Under the pieces are notes generated by a model. The model was not told where the DNA came from. It saw only the letters and a list, made by a program, of their open reading frames with translations, and made no database searches. Below, one piece after another: positions 36,438 through 47,888 of a stretch of DNA of 64,000 nt. Each line of letters opens with the position of its first letter. Within the stretch, counting starts at the first letter, position 1. The translations under genes were made by a program, and so were the position numbers. Source of the stretch: an uncultured Rhodospirillales bacterium (GTDB lineage Bacteria; Pseudomonadota; Alphaproteobacteria; Rhodospirillales; UBA2165); the NCBI GenBank assembly GCA_913055735.1, contig CAJXKD010000002.1, positions 722,150-786,149 on the forward strand, written 5' to 3'.

Positions 36438-37279
36438 TTAGACGCGAACCGGGGCCGCCTTGGCGATACGATCAAATTCAAGTAAATTATCAATTATACC
36501 AGACAATTCATTGAATTTAATCATATTAGGTCCATCACTCGGCGCGTTATCCGGGTCCTCGTGGGTTTCCATGAACACCCCTGCCACACCGACGGCGACG
36601 GCGGCCCGCGCCAACACCGGGGCGAACTCCCGCTGGCCGCCGGAGGTATCGCCCTGCCCGCCCGGCTGCTGCACCGAATGGGTGGCATCGAAGATCACCG
36701 GACAGCCGGTCTTGGCCAAGATCGGCAGCGAGCGCATATCCGAAACCAAGGTGTTGTAGCCGAAGCTCGCGCCGCGTTCGCATACCATCGTGTTCTTGTT
36801 GCCGGTGCTTTCGATCTTCTTCACCACATTTGCCATGTCCCAGGGCGCCAGGAACTGCCCCTTCTTCACGTTGATGGCCTTGCCGGTTTCGCCCGCCGCG
36901 ACCAGCAGATCGGTTTGGCGGCACAGGAAGGCGGGAATCTGGAGCACGTCGACCGCTTGGGCCGCCTTGGCACATTGCTCGGGCAAATGCACGTCGGTGA
37001 GCACCGGCAGGCCCGTGGTTTCACGGATTTCGGCGAAGATCGGCAGCGCGTCGTCGAGGCCGATGCCGCGTACGCTGTTGACGCTGGTACGGTTGGCTTT
37101 GTCGAAGGACGTCTTGTAGATCATGCCGATGCCCAACTTCTTCGCCAGTTCCGCCAATTTTCCGGACATATCGAGGGCATGGTCACGGCTTTCCAGCGCA
37201 CACGGCCCCGCGATGATGGTCAGCGGCAAATCGTTGCCGACCGTGACCGATCCGATGGAAATGTGGCGGGGTGCCGTCA

Positions 37280-37280
<1 letters not shown>
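36438..37280 (-). CDS. kdsA: 3-deoxy-8-phosphooctulonate synthase (KDO-8-P synthase)
   Basis: The 280-residue enzyme condenses PEP with arabinose 5-phosphate for lipopolysaccharide Kdo. It has IIAGPCALESRDHALD, YKTSFDKANRTS, KKGQFLAPWDM and MVCERGASFGYNTLVSDM, and ends in the HEDPDNAPSDGPNM loop. The ATG at 37280 is chosen because it overlaps the pyrG stop by one base (TGATG) and starts the standard N-terminus; a longer frame would lie inside pyrG. It feeds the same outer-membrane pathway as the lpx genes at the right end. Confidence 0.97.
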
Positions 37281-38938
<1,658 letters not shown>

Positions 38939-39000
38939 TTAGGAAGAGGAGAGACGCTCGAAATACCGTCCCAATCGATTTTTTCTGTGGATGAAAATAC

Positions 39001-39017
39001 GCAGCGGTGTCCGCTGC
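39001..39017 (-). terminator. Intrinsic terminator after secG
   Basis: On the minus strand the perfect hairpin GCAGCGG-ACA-CCGCTGC is followed by a T-rich GTATTTT, starting 9 bp after the secG stop. It should end secG (or tpiA-secG) transcripts before pyrG. Confidence 0.6.
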
Positions 39018-39025
39018 ACATGCGC

Positions 39026-39364
39026 CTACTGACCTGGCGCGGGCGGCTGACCGGGCGCCGGGGGCGCCGGCATTTGCTGCTCGACCGGCGCGGTGCGGTC
39101 GAGAATCGAACCGGTACGATCGGCGGACGATCCGCTCGCCAACAGCGCGAGACCGAGACTGGTCACCATGAACAACCCCGCGACGATCGCAGTGGCACGC
39201 GTCAACAGATTAGCCGTCGAGCGGCCCGTCATAAAACCACCCATGCCGCCACCGGACGACGACCCGCCGATGCCGAGGCCGCCGCCTTCGCTTTGCTGAA
39301 TCAGAACGAGGCCGATCAGCGCGAGGGCCAGCAACAGATGAATGACGATGATGACAGCAGTCAT
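39026..39364 (-). CDS. secG: Preprotein translocase subunit SecG
   Basis: The 112-residue protein has two membrane helices (about 5-22 and 53-75) joined by the conserved EGGGLGIGGSSSGGGMGGFM stretch, and a Pro/Gln-rich tail, as in SecG. It assists SecYE in protein export. It lies 106 bp after tpiA on the same strand; a hairpin with a T-run ends it. The gene order tpiA-secG-pyrG is a common proteobacterial arrangement, which supports the call. Confidence 0.95.
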   Translation of the reverse strand: MTAVIIVIHLLLALALIGLVLIQQSEGGGLGIGGSSSGGGMGGFMTGRSTANLLTRATAIVAGLFMVTSLGLALLASGSSADRTGSILDRTAPVEQQMPAPPAPGQPPAPGQ

Positions 39365-39470
39365 AAATTCCTCTCGTGCGCCGGGCGTCTATTCCCCACC
39401 CCGGCGGCGGCTTTTTAGTCCTTTAGGGCGGTTTTGGCCAGCCTCCATTTAGCCCGCGTGGCAACGAGCG

Positions 39471-40226
39471 CTAGCCGCAGCTTTCGGCAATCCCCCAGAA
39501 ATCGGCCACCTTGAGGCTCGCCCCGCCGACCAAGGCGCCGTCGATATCAGGTAGCGACAGGAGCGAGGCCGCGTTATCGGGCTTTACCGAGCCGCCATAA
39601 AGCACCCGGATTTGCTCCGCAGCACCAGTCAGGCCGTGAAGATCGGCGCGGATGGCCGCATGAACCTCTTGCGCATCGTCCGGCGTCGGGGTCCGGCCCG
39701 TGCCTATGGCCCAAACAGGCTCATACGCGACAACGATTTTGTCACCGGCGCCATCGGGCAGAGAGCCCTTCAGCTGGCTGCCGACCACCTCAAGCGCCCG
39801 GCCCGCATCCCGTTCGGCCTCCGTCTCGCCGACGCAGATCACCGGGGTCAACCCGGCGGCCAACGCCGCCTCCGCCTTCGATCGGACGACGGCATCGGTC
39901 TCACCATGATCCGCACGGCGCTCCGAATGGCCAACGATCACGAATTGACAGCCGACGTCGGCCAGCATCTTGGCGCTGATGTCCCCGGTGTGCGCACCGT
40001 GCTCCTTGGCATGGCAATCCTGGCCGCCCAAGGAGATCCCCGAGCCGGAGAGCGCCTCGGCGACTTTCAGCAACAGCGTTGCGGGCGGGCACACGAGCAT
40101 ATCGAAAGCAGGCGCGGAATGGGCGCGCATCTTATCGGCGAGCCCGCTCGCCAACGCGACACCGTCGGCGACGGAGCCATTCATTTTCCAGTTCCCCGCG
40201 ATTAGCGGGCGGCGTGTATCGGTCAT
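39471..40226 (-). CDS. tpiA: Triose-phosphate isomerase
   Basis: The 251-residue glycolytic enzyme begins [11 protein letters not shown] with the catalytic Lys, has the electrophilic His in IVGHSERR, the catalytic Glu in [12 protein letters not shown] and the phosphate loop in [11 protein letters not shown]. It interconverts dihydroxyacetone phosphate and glyceraldehyde 3-phosphate. It diverges from ppiD across a 273-bp region; no strong promoter stands out there. Together with eno the window has two glycolytic genes in this block. Confidence 0.98.
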   Translation of the reverse strand: MTDTRRPLIAGNWKMNGSVADGVALASGLADKMRAHSAPAFDMLVCPPATLLLKVAEALSGSGISLGGQDCHAKEHGAHTGDISAKMLADVGCQFVIVGHSERRADHGETDAVVRSKAEAALAAGLTPVICVGETEAERDAGRALEVVGSQLKGSLPDGAGDKIVVAYEPVWAIGTGRTPTPDDAQEVHAAIRADLHGLTGAAEQIRVLYGGSVKPDNAASLLSLPDIDGALVGGASLKVADFWGIAESCG

Positions 40227-40499
40227 ATCGGGATTTTTTACGTATCGGGTTTGAAAAGTGCGAATTTCAGAATCGTGATGTCGAATTCGGAGCTATGTAG
40301 CATAGGGTTCCGGTATGTGCATCAGAAACCGGCGCCAAAGTGGCGGAAGTCGGCGGGAAACGGAAATTTCATGAGAGATTTGCATGTTGCCCGCCCTAGG
40401 CCACGCTTCTATGATGCCGCGCCCTGGCCGCCGGCATCGTTTTCAGCCGGCATTTAAAGGACTTGGCCAGATTGACACCGGGAATACAGGTAACGACCG

Positions 40500-42398
40500 A
40501 TGCTTGGAAATTTACGCGAAAAGATCATCTCTTGGGGCGCCAAAATCCTATTCGCAATCTTGATCCTGAGCTTCGGTGTCTGGGGGATCGGCGATTACAT
40601 CACGCCCGGCAACATCCAACAGCAGCCGGTTGCCGAAGTCGGTGACATTGAAATCCTGCCCTTCGAGTTGGACCGCGAAATAAGTCAGTACGAACAATCC
40701 CTGCGCCTCAGCGGCGCCACCCCAGAAATGATTCAGTCCCTCAAGGGGCGTATCGTCCAAGAAGCGCTGCGCAACATCGTTTATCGCGACCTGATCCGGC
40801 TTAGCGCCAATGACATGGGGCTGATCGTCACCGACGAACTCGTGAGCGCCGTCATCCGAGCGGATAAACAATTCCAGGATCAATCCGGTAATTTCAACCG
40901 CGCCGCCTACGAGCAATTCCTCCGGCAAACGGGATTGAGCGAAGGCGCCTTCATCGCCCAGCTGCGCGCGCAGATCCTGGAGCAACAGTTCCTCAGCGGT
41001 ATCCGTAGCACCAATGCCGTTCCCGATGCCCTTGTCGACCCGATCTATCGCTACCGGAACGAACGCCGGATCGCGGACGTGATCCGCGTCGACCACAAAA
41101 TCTTCACCGATATCGGAACCCCGAGCGAAGAAGAACTCACCGCCTTCCACAAAGACAACGAGATCAGCTTCACCGCCCCGGAATATCGAACCGTGACGGT
41201 CGTCCAATTGCGGGCGGAGGATGTCGTCGACGAGATCGATATTCCCGAACAACGGCTTCAGGACGAGTATCAGGCCCGGATCGCGCAATATAGGCACCCC
41301 GAGACCCGTAAGCTTTTGCAAATCCTGGTGTCGGACGAAGAGACGGCCAAGCTGGCGCACGTCAAGATTGCTGCCGGCGAGGATTTCATCAGCGTCGCGA
41401 AGGACGCTGCCGGGCTCGATGAAACGACCGTCGATCTCGGCACCGTCACCAGGGCGCAAGTTCCCCTGCCCGCGCTTGCCGATGCCGCCTTCAGTCTCGG
41501 CGAAGGCGCCGTGAGTGATCCTATTCAGACCGATCTCGGCTGGCATATCGTCAAGGTCGAGACCATTACGCCGGCCAAAGAAGACAGTTTCGACTCGGTT
41601 CGCGCCGACCTGCGGCGCCAGTTGGCGGAAGAGCAAGCCGTCGACGTTCTGTTCGATCTTTCCAATCGGCTCGAAGACGCATTGGGCGGTGGCGCGACCC
41701 TCGAAGAGGCAGCGGCGCAGCTCAATTTGAAGGTCATGAAGATCGACAGCCTGAATTCCTTCGGACTCGATCGCGATAACAAGCCCGTCGAAGGTCTCGA
41801 CAAGCAGAACGTTATCGTGCGCACGGCCTTCGACACGCCGGAAGGCGATGAAAGCGCGCTAACCGATATCGGCAATGCGGGCTACATGGTCCTGCGGGTC
41901 GATAAGATCACGCCGCCAGCCCTGCGCCCTCTCGCAGAGGTACGCGATCAAGCCATAGCCGGTTGGGAACGGCAACGACGCATGGACTTGGCCGACCAGA
42001 AGGCGGCCGAGTTGATGGAAAAGCTCAAGGGCGGCTCGTCGATGGCCGACGTCGCCTCCTCGGTGAACGCCGAGGTCGTGAAAACGCAGCCTTTCCTGCG
42101 CAGCGGCCAGGGCCTCGGCGAAAAGCTGAGCCAGGATTTGCCGACCATCCTGATCGCCGATCTGTTTGGGCTCAAGCGCGGCGAGGCGGCTTGGGCAGCC
42201 GGACGCAACGCACATTATATGGCGCGGCTGGAAGACATCGTTGATGCGCAACCGAGCAGTGGCGCGGAGCAGAAGAAAGCGCTCAGCACACAGATCGCCA
42301 ACGCGATGGATCAGGACCTCCGCGAACAACTGACGCAAGCGCTCCAGGACAAATACGGCGTCACCGTCAATCAGAACAACATCAGCGAACTGTTCTAG
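40500..42398 (+). CDS. ppiD: PpiD/SurA-like peptidyl-prolyl isomerase, membrane-anchored
   Basis: This 632-residue protein has one N-terminal membrane anchor (ISWGAKILFAILILSFGVW), a SurA-like chaperone part at about 30-230 and a parvulin (rotamase) domain at about 255-360 (TRKLLQILVSDEETA, FSLGEGAVSDPIQTDLGWHIVKV), then a second helical part. It should act as a periplasmic folding helper at the Sec exit, like PpiD. trpE begins 4 bp after its stop, a pairing widely seen in alphaproteobacteria. The parvulin catalytic residues seem reduced, so chaperone function may dominate. Confidence 0.92.
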   Translation: MLGNLREKIISWGAKILFAILILSFGVWGIGDYITPGNIQQQPVAEVGDIEILPFELDREISQYEQSLRLSGATPEMIQSLKGRIVQEALRNIVYRDLIRLSANDMGLIVTDELVSAVIRADKQFQDQSGNFNRAAYEQFLRQTGLSEGAFIAQLRAQILEQQFLSGIRSTNAVPDALVDPIYRYRNERRIADVIRVDHKIFTDIGTPSEEELTAFHKDNEISFTAPEYRTVTVVQLRAEDVVDEIDIPEQRLQDEYQARIAQYRHPETRKLLQILVSDEETAKLAHVKIAAGEDFISVAKDAAGLDETTVDLGTVTRAQVPLPALADAAFSLGEGAVSDPIQTDLGWHIVKVETITPAKEDSFDSVRADLRRQLAEEQAVDVLFDLSNRLEDALGGGATLEEAAAQLNLKVMKIDSLNSFGLDRDNKPVEGLDKQNVIVRTAFDTPEGDESALTDIGNAGYMVLRVDKITPPALRPLAEVRDQAIAGWERQRRMDLADQKAAELMEKLKGGSSMADVASSVNAEVVKTQPFLRSGQGLGEKLSQDLPTILIADLFGLKRGEAAWAAGRNAHYMARLEDIVDAQPSSGAEQKKALSTQIANAMDQDLREQLTQALQDKYGVTVNQNNISELF

Positions 42399-42402
42399 AA
42401 CC

Positions 42403-43938
42403 ATGCAGGTGGAACCGGCCTTTACCGCCTTCGCCAAAGATTTCGAAGGTGGCCAGCCACAGGTGGTGTGGACCAAGCTGATCGCCGATCTGGAAACACC
42501 GGTTTCGGCCATGATCAAGCTGGCCAAAGGCCTGCCCAACAGCTTCTTGCTGGAATCGGTGGAAGGCGGCTCCATTCGCGGCCGCTATTCCTTTGTCGGT
42601 ATCCGGCCCGATCTGATCTGGCGCTGTTACGGCAACAGGGCGGAAATCAACCGCAACGCCCTCAAAGATGCGAAGTCCTTTGACCCCTGCCCGATTTCCA
42701 AGGAGCAGGGAACGCTCGCCTCTTTCCGCGCTTTGTTGGCCGAATGCCGCATCGACATGCCGGAGGGCGTGCCGCCCATGGCCGCCGGCCTATTCGGCTA
42801 TCTCGGCTATGACGCGGTGCGGCTCGCCGAAGACATCCCCGATACCAATCCCACCGTCATCGACGTTCCCGACGGCCAGTTTCTGCGCCCGACCGTGATC
42901 GCCATCTTCGACACGGTCGAGGATACGGTCACCGTCGTTACCCCGGTATGGCCAGCGAGTGGCGGGACGGCGGATGATGCATACAAAGCCGCCAAGGAAC
43001 GGCTGCAGGTCGTACTCGATGATTTCGCGGCAACGTTGCCGCGCCAGGATGTGGACGGCGACGACGCCCCGCAATTGGGTGAACCGCAATCCAACATGGA
43101 GCCTGCAGAGTTTCACGCCATCGTCGAGAAGGCGAAGGAATACATCTATGCCGGCGACATCTTCCAAGTGGTGCTGTCGCAACGTTTCTCTTTGCCCTTC
43201 GAGTTGCCGCCGCTAGCATTGTACCGTGCGTTGCGGCGGATCAATCCGTCGCCCTTTCTGTTCTTCCTCGATTTCGGCGATTTTTCCATTGTTGGATCGA
43301 GCCCGGAATTGCTCGTCCGTGTGCGGGAAGGTCAGGTCACCATCCGCCCCATCGCCGGCACCCGTCCGCGCGGCAAGAATGCCGCCGAGGACAAGGCGCT
43401 GGCCGAAGACTTGCTTTCCGATCCGAAGGAATTGGCCGAGCATCTAATGCTGCTCGATCTCGGCCGCAACGACGTTGGCCGGGTCGCCAAAACGGGCACC
43501 GTGACGGTGACCGACCAAATGATCATCGAACACTATTCCCACGTCATGCACATCGTTTCCAACGTCGAAGGCGAACTGGATCCGAAATACGACGCCGTCG
43601 ATGCGTTGCTGTCCGGCTTCCCGGCGGGCACCGTTTCGGGCGCCCCGAAAATCCGGGCCATGGAAATCATCGACGAGCTGGAAAGTACGCGGCGCGGTAT
43701 CTATGCCGGTTGCATCGGCTATTTCGGTGCCGACGGCGATATGGATACCTGTATCGCCTTGCGAACGGCGGTGCTTCAGGACAAGACCCTTTATGTCCAG
43801 GCAGGCGGCGGCATCGTCGCCGATTCGAACCCCGAGTCCGAATACCAGGAATGCCGCAACAAGGCCCGCGCCCTGGTGCGCGCCGCAGAGGAAGCCGTGC
43901 GTTTTGCCGGCGGCACCACCGCCAACCGGGAGTTTTAG
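42403..43938 (+). CDS. trpE: Anthranilate synthase component I
   Basis: The 511-residue enzyme makes anthranilate from chorismate with TrpG. It has the tryptophan-feedback region near the start (LLESVEGG), and the chorismate-binding blocks SPELLVRVREG, IRPIAGTRPRG, LLDLGRNDVGRVA, HVMHIVSNVEG and GTVSGAPKIRAMEII. It follows ppiD by 4 bp with a weak ribosome site, so it is probably translated by coupling. trpG, its normal neighbour, lies 6.9 kb further right beyond an insertion. I see no leader peptide or attenuator. Confidence 0.97.
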   Translation: MQVEPAFTAFAKDFEGGQPQVVWTKLIADLETPVSAMIKLAKGLPNSFLLESVEGGSIRGRYSFVGIRPDLIWRCYGNRAEINRNALKDAKSFDPCPISKEQGTLASFRALLAECRIDMPEGVPPMAAGLFGYLGYDAVRLAEDIPDTNPTVIDVPDGQFLRPTVIAIFDTVEDTVTVVTPVWPASGGTADDAYKAAKERLQVVLDDFAATLPRQDVDGDDAPQLGEPQSNMEPAEFHAIVEKAKEYIYAGDIFQVVLSQRFSLPFELPPLALYRALRRINPSPFLFFLDFGDFSIVGSSPELLVRVREGQVTIRPIAGTRPRGKNAAEDKALAEDLLSDPKELAEHLMLLDLGRNDVGRVAKTGTVTVTDQMIIEHYSHVMHIVSNVEGELDPKYDAVDALLSGFPAGTVSGAPKIRAMEIIDELESTRRGIYAGCIGYFGADGDMDTCIALRTAVLQDKTLYVQAGGGIVADSNPESEYQECRNKARALVRAAEEAVRFAGGTTANREF

Positions 43939-44043
43939 TAATCGATTTGCGCCTGCGCGATGACCACGGATGAACGGGTCATAACGAAAAGCTAACCAAA
44001 TCTTGCTAATCTTTTGAATTCCAGCCGCTTGGGATTCGCTTCA

Positions 44044-44646
44044 ATGTCTGCCACGACTCGCCGTCTATGCAGCACTCTCGTATTTGCCACGCTCACGCTT
44101 GCGGGGTGCCAGTCCTCCAATCTACAGCCGGCACCGCAGGCCCATCCCCTCATTCCCGTCGAGCGGTCGCCGCTCTCCTTCGTTCACCCGGACGGCGTTC
44201 CCCTTAAGGCACGTTTCCGGCGACCGGGTACCCCGGGCGACAGATTGCAGACCATCACGGGATTTTGGCGGCCATCCGCGCCTGCGAGCTATCCGGTCAT
44301 CCAAATGACGTTACAGTCCGCCGCGCCCGGCAAGTACTTCACCGATGGCTCCGGAAATGTCGTCGACAGCTATCTCGCGAAAGTGCGTTTCGGGGATCTT
44401 GGCAAAGCGGTTCCCGGCGAAAAGAGCACCCACCAAAACGCGTTCGGTCCGGTCAACGTGCAGCGGTTCAAGCTAAAGGACGTCAACTGCTTCGCTTTCG
44501 CGCAGATCTGGACGACGACCGTCTCACGCCAGCCCAATGATCGCCTGTTGGGCTACTATTGCCATGGAACGGGCCTGCCGCCCGCAGACGGATTCATCGA
44601 TAAAATCGTCCAATCGATTGGCGTTGCCGGGCTCGTACGGTCCTAG
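44044..44646 (+). CDS. Putative lipoprotein (member 1 of a paralogous pair)
   Basis: From the ATG at 44044 this is a 200-residue protein with a lipoprotein signal peptide (lipobox LAGC). The mature part is beta-rich, with FVHPDGVPLKARF, TGFWRP, KVRFGDLGKAVPGE and DVNCFAFAQIW blocks, all repeated in the third gene of this cluster. No known family is recognised. Two conserved Cys (DVNC, GYYC) may form a disulfide. A TTG start ten codons upstream is possible but gives a poorer signal peptide. Location: periplasm or outer membrane. Confidence 0.72.
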   Translation: MSATTRRLCSTLVFATLTLAGCQSSNLQPAPQAHPLIPVERSPLSFVHPDGVPLKARFRRPGTPGDRLQTITGFWRPSAPASYPVIQMTLQSAAPGKYFTDGSGNVVDSYLAKVRFGDLGKAVPGEKSTHQNAFGPVNVQRFKLKDVNCFAFAQIWTTTVSRQPNDRLLGYYCHGTGLPPADGFIDKIVQSIGVAGLVRS

Positions 44647-44894
44647 GCGAACCCTTCCCCGCGCATACGTTTCCTGCGTTTTTACGCCGCCCGCGAATCA
44701 CGAGATATTCTCCCATGACACCCGTGTCACGGGCGGGTAAAGTTGCACCCGATACCGGCAGCAAAAATCGATAATCGCCGGAGCGATAGGGAGCGCGACG
44801 TGTGGGAATTTGGGTGGTTCGACGGGCCGGAACGCTGGTCCGCAGTTTCAAACTGCTCTTTCCCCGACCCGGACAAATTGAGAGAACGCGACAA

Positions 44895-45575
44895 ATGATA
44901 CGAACCCCGTTGGCGGCGACGGGTATCGCCGTCTTCTTGTCTGCATGCCAGAGTACCTCTTCGCAGGACACCGCTGTTCGGGTATTCAACCAACTTGCCT
45001 TTCTTGGAACACCGGGCGGGCATCCCGTGTCAACGTGGGTCATGCTGGAATCTGATTACGAAAACCACAAAATTTACCGATGGGAAAAACAAATCTATGC
45101 CTATGTCGGTGACGCCAACGGCGACCACCAAGTCGCAACGGCACGGCGTATCCTCAAAGAGGTCGGATCAATCGCCGGCCGGGAGATCACCTTTGCCGGT
45201 GCCAATCTCGCCAATTTCAAATACACCTTCGTCGACACCGCGAACCTCATTATCAATGGCTCCGAATTTTCCGCTTGCGCAGCACATGTAGAGCGAAATG
45301 AAACCGACGGAATAAAGTCGGTCGAGATCAGTGTTGCCATGCGATCGGAAATTCCGTTGGAGAAATGCCTGTACCACGAAACGCTGCACGGCTTCGGACT
45401 TGCCCACACAAGTCTCGTGCCATCCATTCTGAACTACGCGTCGCGTACCGAAACGCTCACCTACTGGGATACGCTGATCCTAAAAACGATGTATGGAAGC
45501 GACATCCGAACCGGCATGAACCGCGCGCAATCGTTACCAAAAATCAGAAGAACGATTCTCGCTAACAGGGGATAG
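44895..45575 (+). CDS. Putative lipoprotein with metzincin-like zinc motif (DUF2927-like)
   Basis: The 226-residue protein has a lipoprotein signal (LSAC, Cys18) and the extended zinc motif HETLHGFGLAH at about 161-171, matching HExxHxxGxxH of metzincins, followed by PSILNY where the Met-turn would be (Leu here). DUF2927-type secreted proteins share this layout. It should be a periplasmic or outer-membrane metallopeptidase, though the Met-turn change leaves activity open. It is flanked by two paralogous lipoprotein genes on the same strand (4-bp gap to the next), suggesting a linked process. Confidence 0.78.
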   Translation: MIRTPLAATGIAVFLSACQSTSSQDTAVRVFNQLAFLGTPGGHPVSTWVMLESDYENHKIYRWEKQIYAYVGDANGDHQVATARRILKEVGSIAGREITFAGANLANFKYTFVDTANLIINGSEFSACAAHVERNETDGIKSVEISVAMRSEIPLEKCLYHETLHGFGLAHTSLVPSILNYASRTETLTYWDTLILKTMYGSDIRTGMNRAQSLPKIRRTILANRG

Positions 45576-45579
45576 ACTT

Positions 45580-46599
45580 ATGGACTTTCAATCGGCAAGC
45601 GCATCTGTTGGAAATCCGTTTAGGCATGCCTTACCTAAATGGCTTCCTCAGCTGACGATCGCGGTGATCTCGATAATTTCGTTGGCGGCCTGCCAATCGA
45701 CCGCCAATCAACCGCACCAGACCACAATCGCGGCCGACGAGTCCCCTATTCTATTTGCCCACCCGGATGGGCTGCCGATGCGGGCACAGTTCCAACGAAG
45801 GATCGCGGCGGACTATACGGTGCAAACCGTCAACGGATTTTGGCGCCCGATAGGTGAATCAAAATATCCGATTATCCGCATTACTTTTCATTCGCTCGAA
45901 CCCGGATATTTTTTTACGAAATTTTCAAGCGACGTCGTGGAGGAGTTCGTCTCGAAACTTGAGTTCGGCACGCTCGGAAAGGCGATTCCAGGTGAAATAA
46001 GCAGAATTCGAAACGTCTTCGGCCTTGCCAATATTCAGCAGTTTAAACTTCCCAACCTTGAATGCTTCGCGTTCGAGCAGATTTGGGGCGGGACAGACTC
46101 GATATCGGCGCAAGGAACTGAACGTCTGATCGGATTTTACTGTCATGATCCATACAGGCCCTTGTCCGACGACTATATAACGCAGGTCGTTCGATCCATC
46201 GGCGTCAAAGGACACCGGATACCCGAACATGTTGCAAAGGCGAGTCAAAGCCAAACCCGGGACGATACGCTTTCAGCGGCGCTGACGCTGGTGTGGACCG
46301 GACATTACGACAATGCCAAAGGGCGACTTTTGGCCTCGAACCCCGAGGGGAAAAACGGCCGAATGGCCGTCACATTGCCGGGAAAATCAGGTTCGTGCAG
46401 CGGATCTTGGGAAGTAGAAACCGGCGGCTATGAAAAATCAGAGGCGCCAAAAGGAACGTGGAAGATACTGTGCACGAATGGGCTGCAAGCCTCAGGGACA
46501 TTTGAAAGCCCGCGCCGGGGCTACGGCGCAGGTACCGGAAACGATACTGACGGCGCCGCGGTATCTTTCACATTCGAACCATCGGGCCGAGAAAAGTAG
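45580..46599 (+). CDS. Putative lipoprotein (member 2 of a paralogous pair, with extra C-terminal domain)
   Basis: This 339-residue protein has a lipobox LAAC (Cys38). Residues about 55-210 match the first lipoprotein of the cluster (FAHPDGLPMRAQF, NGFWRPIG, LEFGTLGKAIPGE, LECFAFEQIW, GFYC), while about 225-339 is an added domain with repeated Gly/aromatic strands (LVWTGHYDNAKGRL, GSCSGSWEVETGGY), which may bind a ligand. No family is recognised. It begins 4 bp after the metzincin-like gene, so the two are co-translated. Confidence 0.75.
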   Translation: MDFQSASASVGNPFRHALPKWLPQLTIAVISIISLAACQSTANQPHQTTIAADESPILFAHPDGLPMRAQFQRRIAADYTVQTVNGFWRPIGESKYPIIRITFHSLEPGYFFTKFSSDVVEEFVSKLEFGTLGKAIPGEISRIRNVFGLANIQQFKLPNLECFAFEQIWGGTDSISAQGTERLIGFYCHDPYRPLSDDYITQVVRSIGVKGHRIPEHVAKASQSQTRDDTLSAALTLVWTGHYDNAKGRLLASNPEGKNGRMAVTLPGKSGSCSGSWEVETGGYEKSEAPKGTWKILCTNGLQASGTFESPRRGYGAGTGNDTDGAAVSFTFEPSGREK

Positions 46600-46606
46600 A
46601 GGCCCC

Positions 46607-47773
46607 CTACCTCGACTCCCCGGCTTTGCGGGCGGATAGCTCGAGGTTTTGTTCTTCGAGAACGACGGCACTGATCGGCACGAGCGCAAAGCCCTTTTCC
46701 GCCGCGGTCGGCAGCCAAGCCGATAACACCTCGATGGTCGCGTCGCGGGGATGGCCGATGCCCACGGCATGTCCGCGTTTGCGCGCAATCTCTTCAAGCT
46801 GGCGGAGCTGATCCGTTACCGCCTCCGCTGTCGCTTTGTGATCCAGAAAAACGTTCCGCTCGGCGACAGGGACACCGATACTACGGGCCATGGCACCGGC
46901 CACGGTCTCGCGGTTGGTGCGTGAATCGACGAACAACAGGCCCCGGCGCTGCAGCTCCTGCATGACGATCCGCATGCCTCCGGCATCCGTCGTGAACTTG
47001 CTGCCCATATGGTTGTTGATTCCCACATAGCCGCTGAACCGGCCCAGAGCCCACGACAGATTCTCGAGCATGACCGCCTCGGAATCGCCGACACGCAGCA
47101 CGTGGGGACCGGGATCGAGCGCCGCGTTTTCCGGCTCCATGGAAACATGCAGCATGATCTCGTGGCCGTTCTCGCGTGCCAGGGATACCTGATCCCGAAG
47201 CCGGCTTGCGTAAGGCAGGAAGGAAATCGTCATCGGCCCCGGCAGATTGATGATCTGCAACGTGCGATCTTTATCGAGGCCGGCATCGTCGATGACGATT
47301 GCGATCAAGGGACGATCGCCCGTATCCGGAACGGCCACCGCGTTCCGCCGCCAAGGCAGGTTTTCTTCGCCCGCCACATCCATATCCGTCGAAGGCGCCT
47401 CGACATCATTCATATGTTCGGGCATTTGTCTGGGCGGATGTTCCGGTTCGTAAACGGGTTCGTGGGGTATCTCTTCATAAGGATGGCTGACACCTTCCCC
47501 TTCCAGAAGAATCACCGGGCGTAACTTCGGCAGCCGCAAGGGAGATATGGGATCGCCGGCAGTTACAAACGGGCTGGGCGGTTCCGCCAGCGAAACCATG
47601 GGGGACGCCGTGGCGGGCGCCTGAAGTTCCGCGGTGACCGGTTTGGGTTTGGGAATGAATTGGGCCGCCGTCCACACGGAGCCATAGCCGATGCCGGCCG
47701 CCATTCCCCCGGCTGCGATATAGAGGAGCATCGGGAATACCCGGCTCGGACGTTTCTTTTTCAATGAAGCCAT
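46607..47773 (-). CDS. Divergent polysaccharide deacetylase family protein (YibQ-like)
   Basis: The 388-residue protein has an N-terminal membrane anchor (about 13-33), a Pro-rich linker at about 34-150, and a C-terminal domain of the divergent polysaccharide deacetylase family: IAIVIDDAGLDKDRT, HEIMLHVSMEP, GINNHMGSKFT, FVDSRTNRETV and GHPRDATIEVL. The acidic and His residues fit a metal site, but activity of this family is not well established. It is periplasmic and often near peptidase genes. It converges with the last lipoprotein gene (7-bp gap) and follows cueR. Confidence 0.88.
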   Translation of the reverse strand: MASLKKKRPSRVFPMLLYIAAGGMAAGIGYGSVWTAAQFIPKPKPVTAELQAPATASPMVSLAEPPSPFVTAGDPISPLRLPKLRPVILLEGEGVSHPYEEIPHEPVYEPEHPPRQMPEHMNDVEAPSTDMDVAGEENLPWRRNAVAVPDTGDRPLIAIVIDDAGLDKDRTLQIINLPGPMTISFLPYASRLRDQVSLARENGHEIMLHVSMEPENAALDPGPHVLRVGDSEAVMLENLSWALGRFSGYVGINNHMGSKFTTDAGGMRIVMQELQRRGLLFVDSRTNRETVAGAMARSIGVPVAERNVFLDHKATAEAVTDQLRQLEEIARKRGHAVGIGHPRDATIEVLSAWLPTAAEKGFALVPISAVVLEEQNLELSARKAGESR

Positions 47774-47888
47774 CTGGTCATTCTATATGAGATTAGGTTG
47801 ACCAAATGAGAACCTGTTGAGCGTGAACGCGTATGAACTCCCGGATTTCCGGGATTTTTCGGCCGCAAAAGGATTTACCAAACGCACC

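Noticed and set aside
44014..44043. TTG start of the first lipoprotein
   Set aside because: The ten extra residues do not fit a lipoprotein signal peptide; the ATG at 44044 gives a basic start and correct distance to the lipobox.
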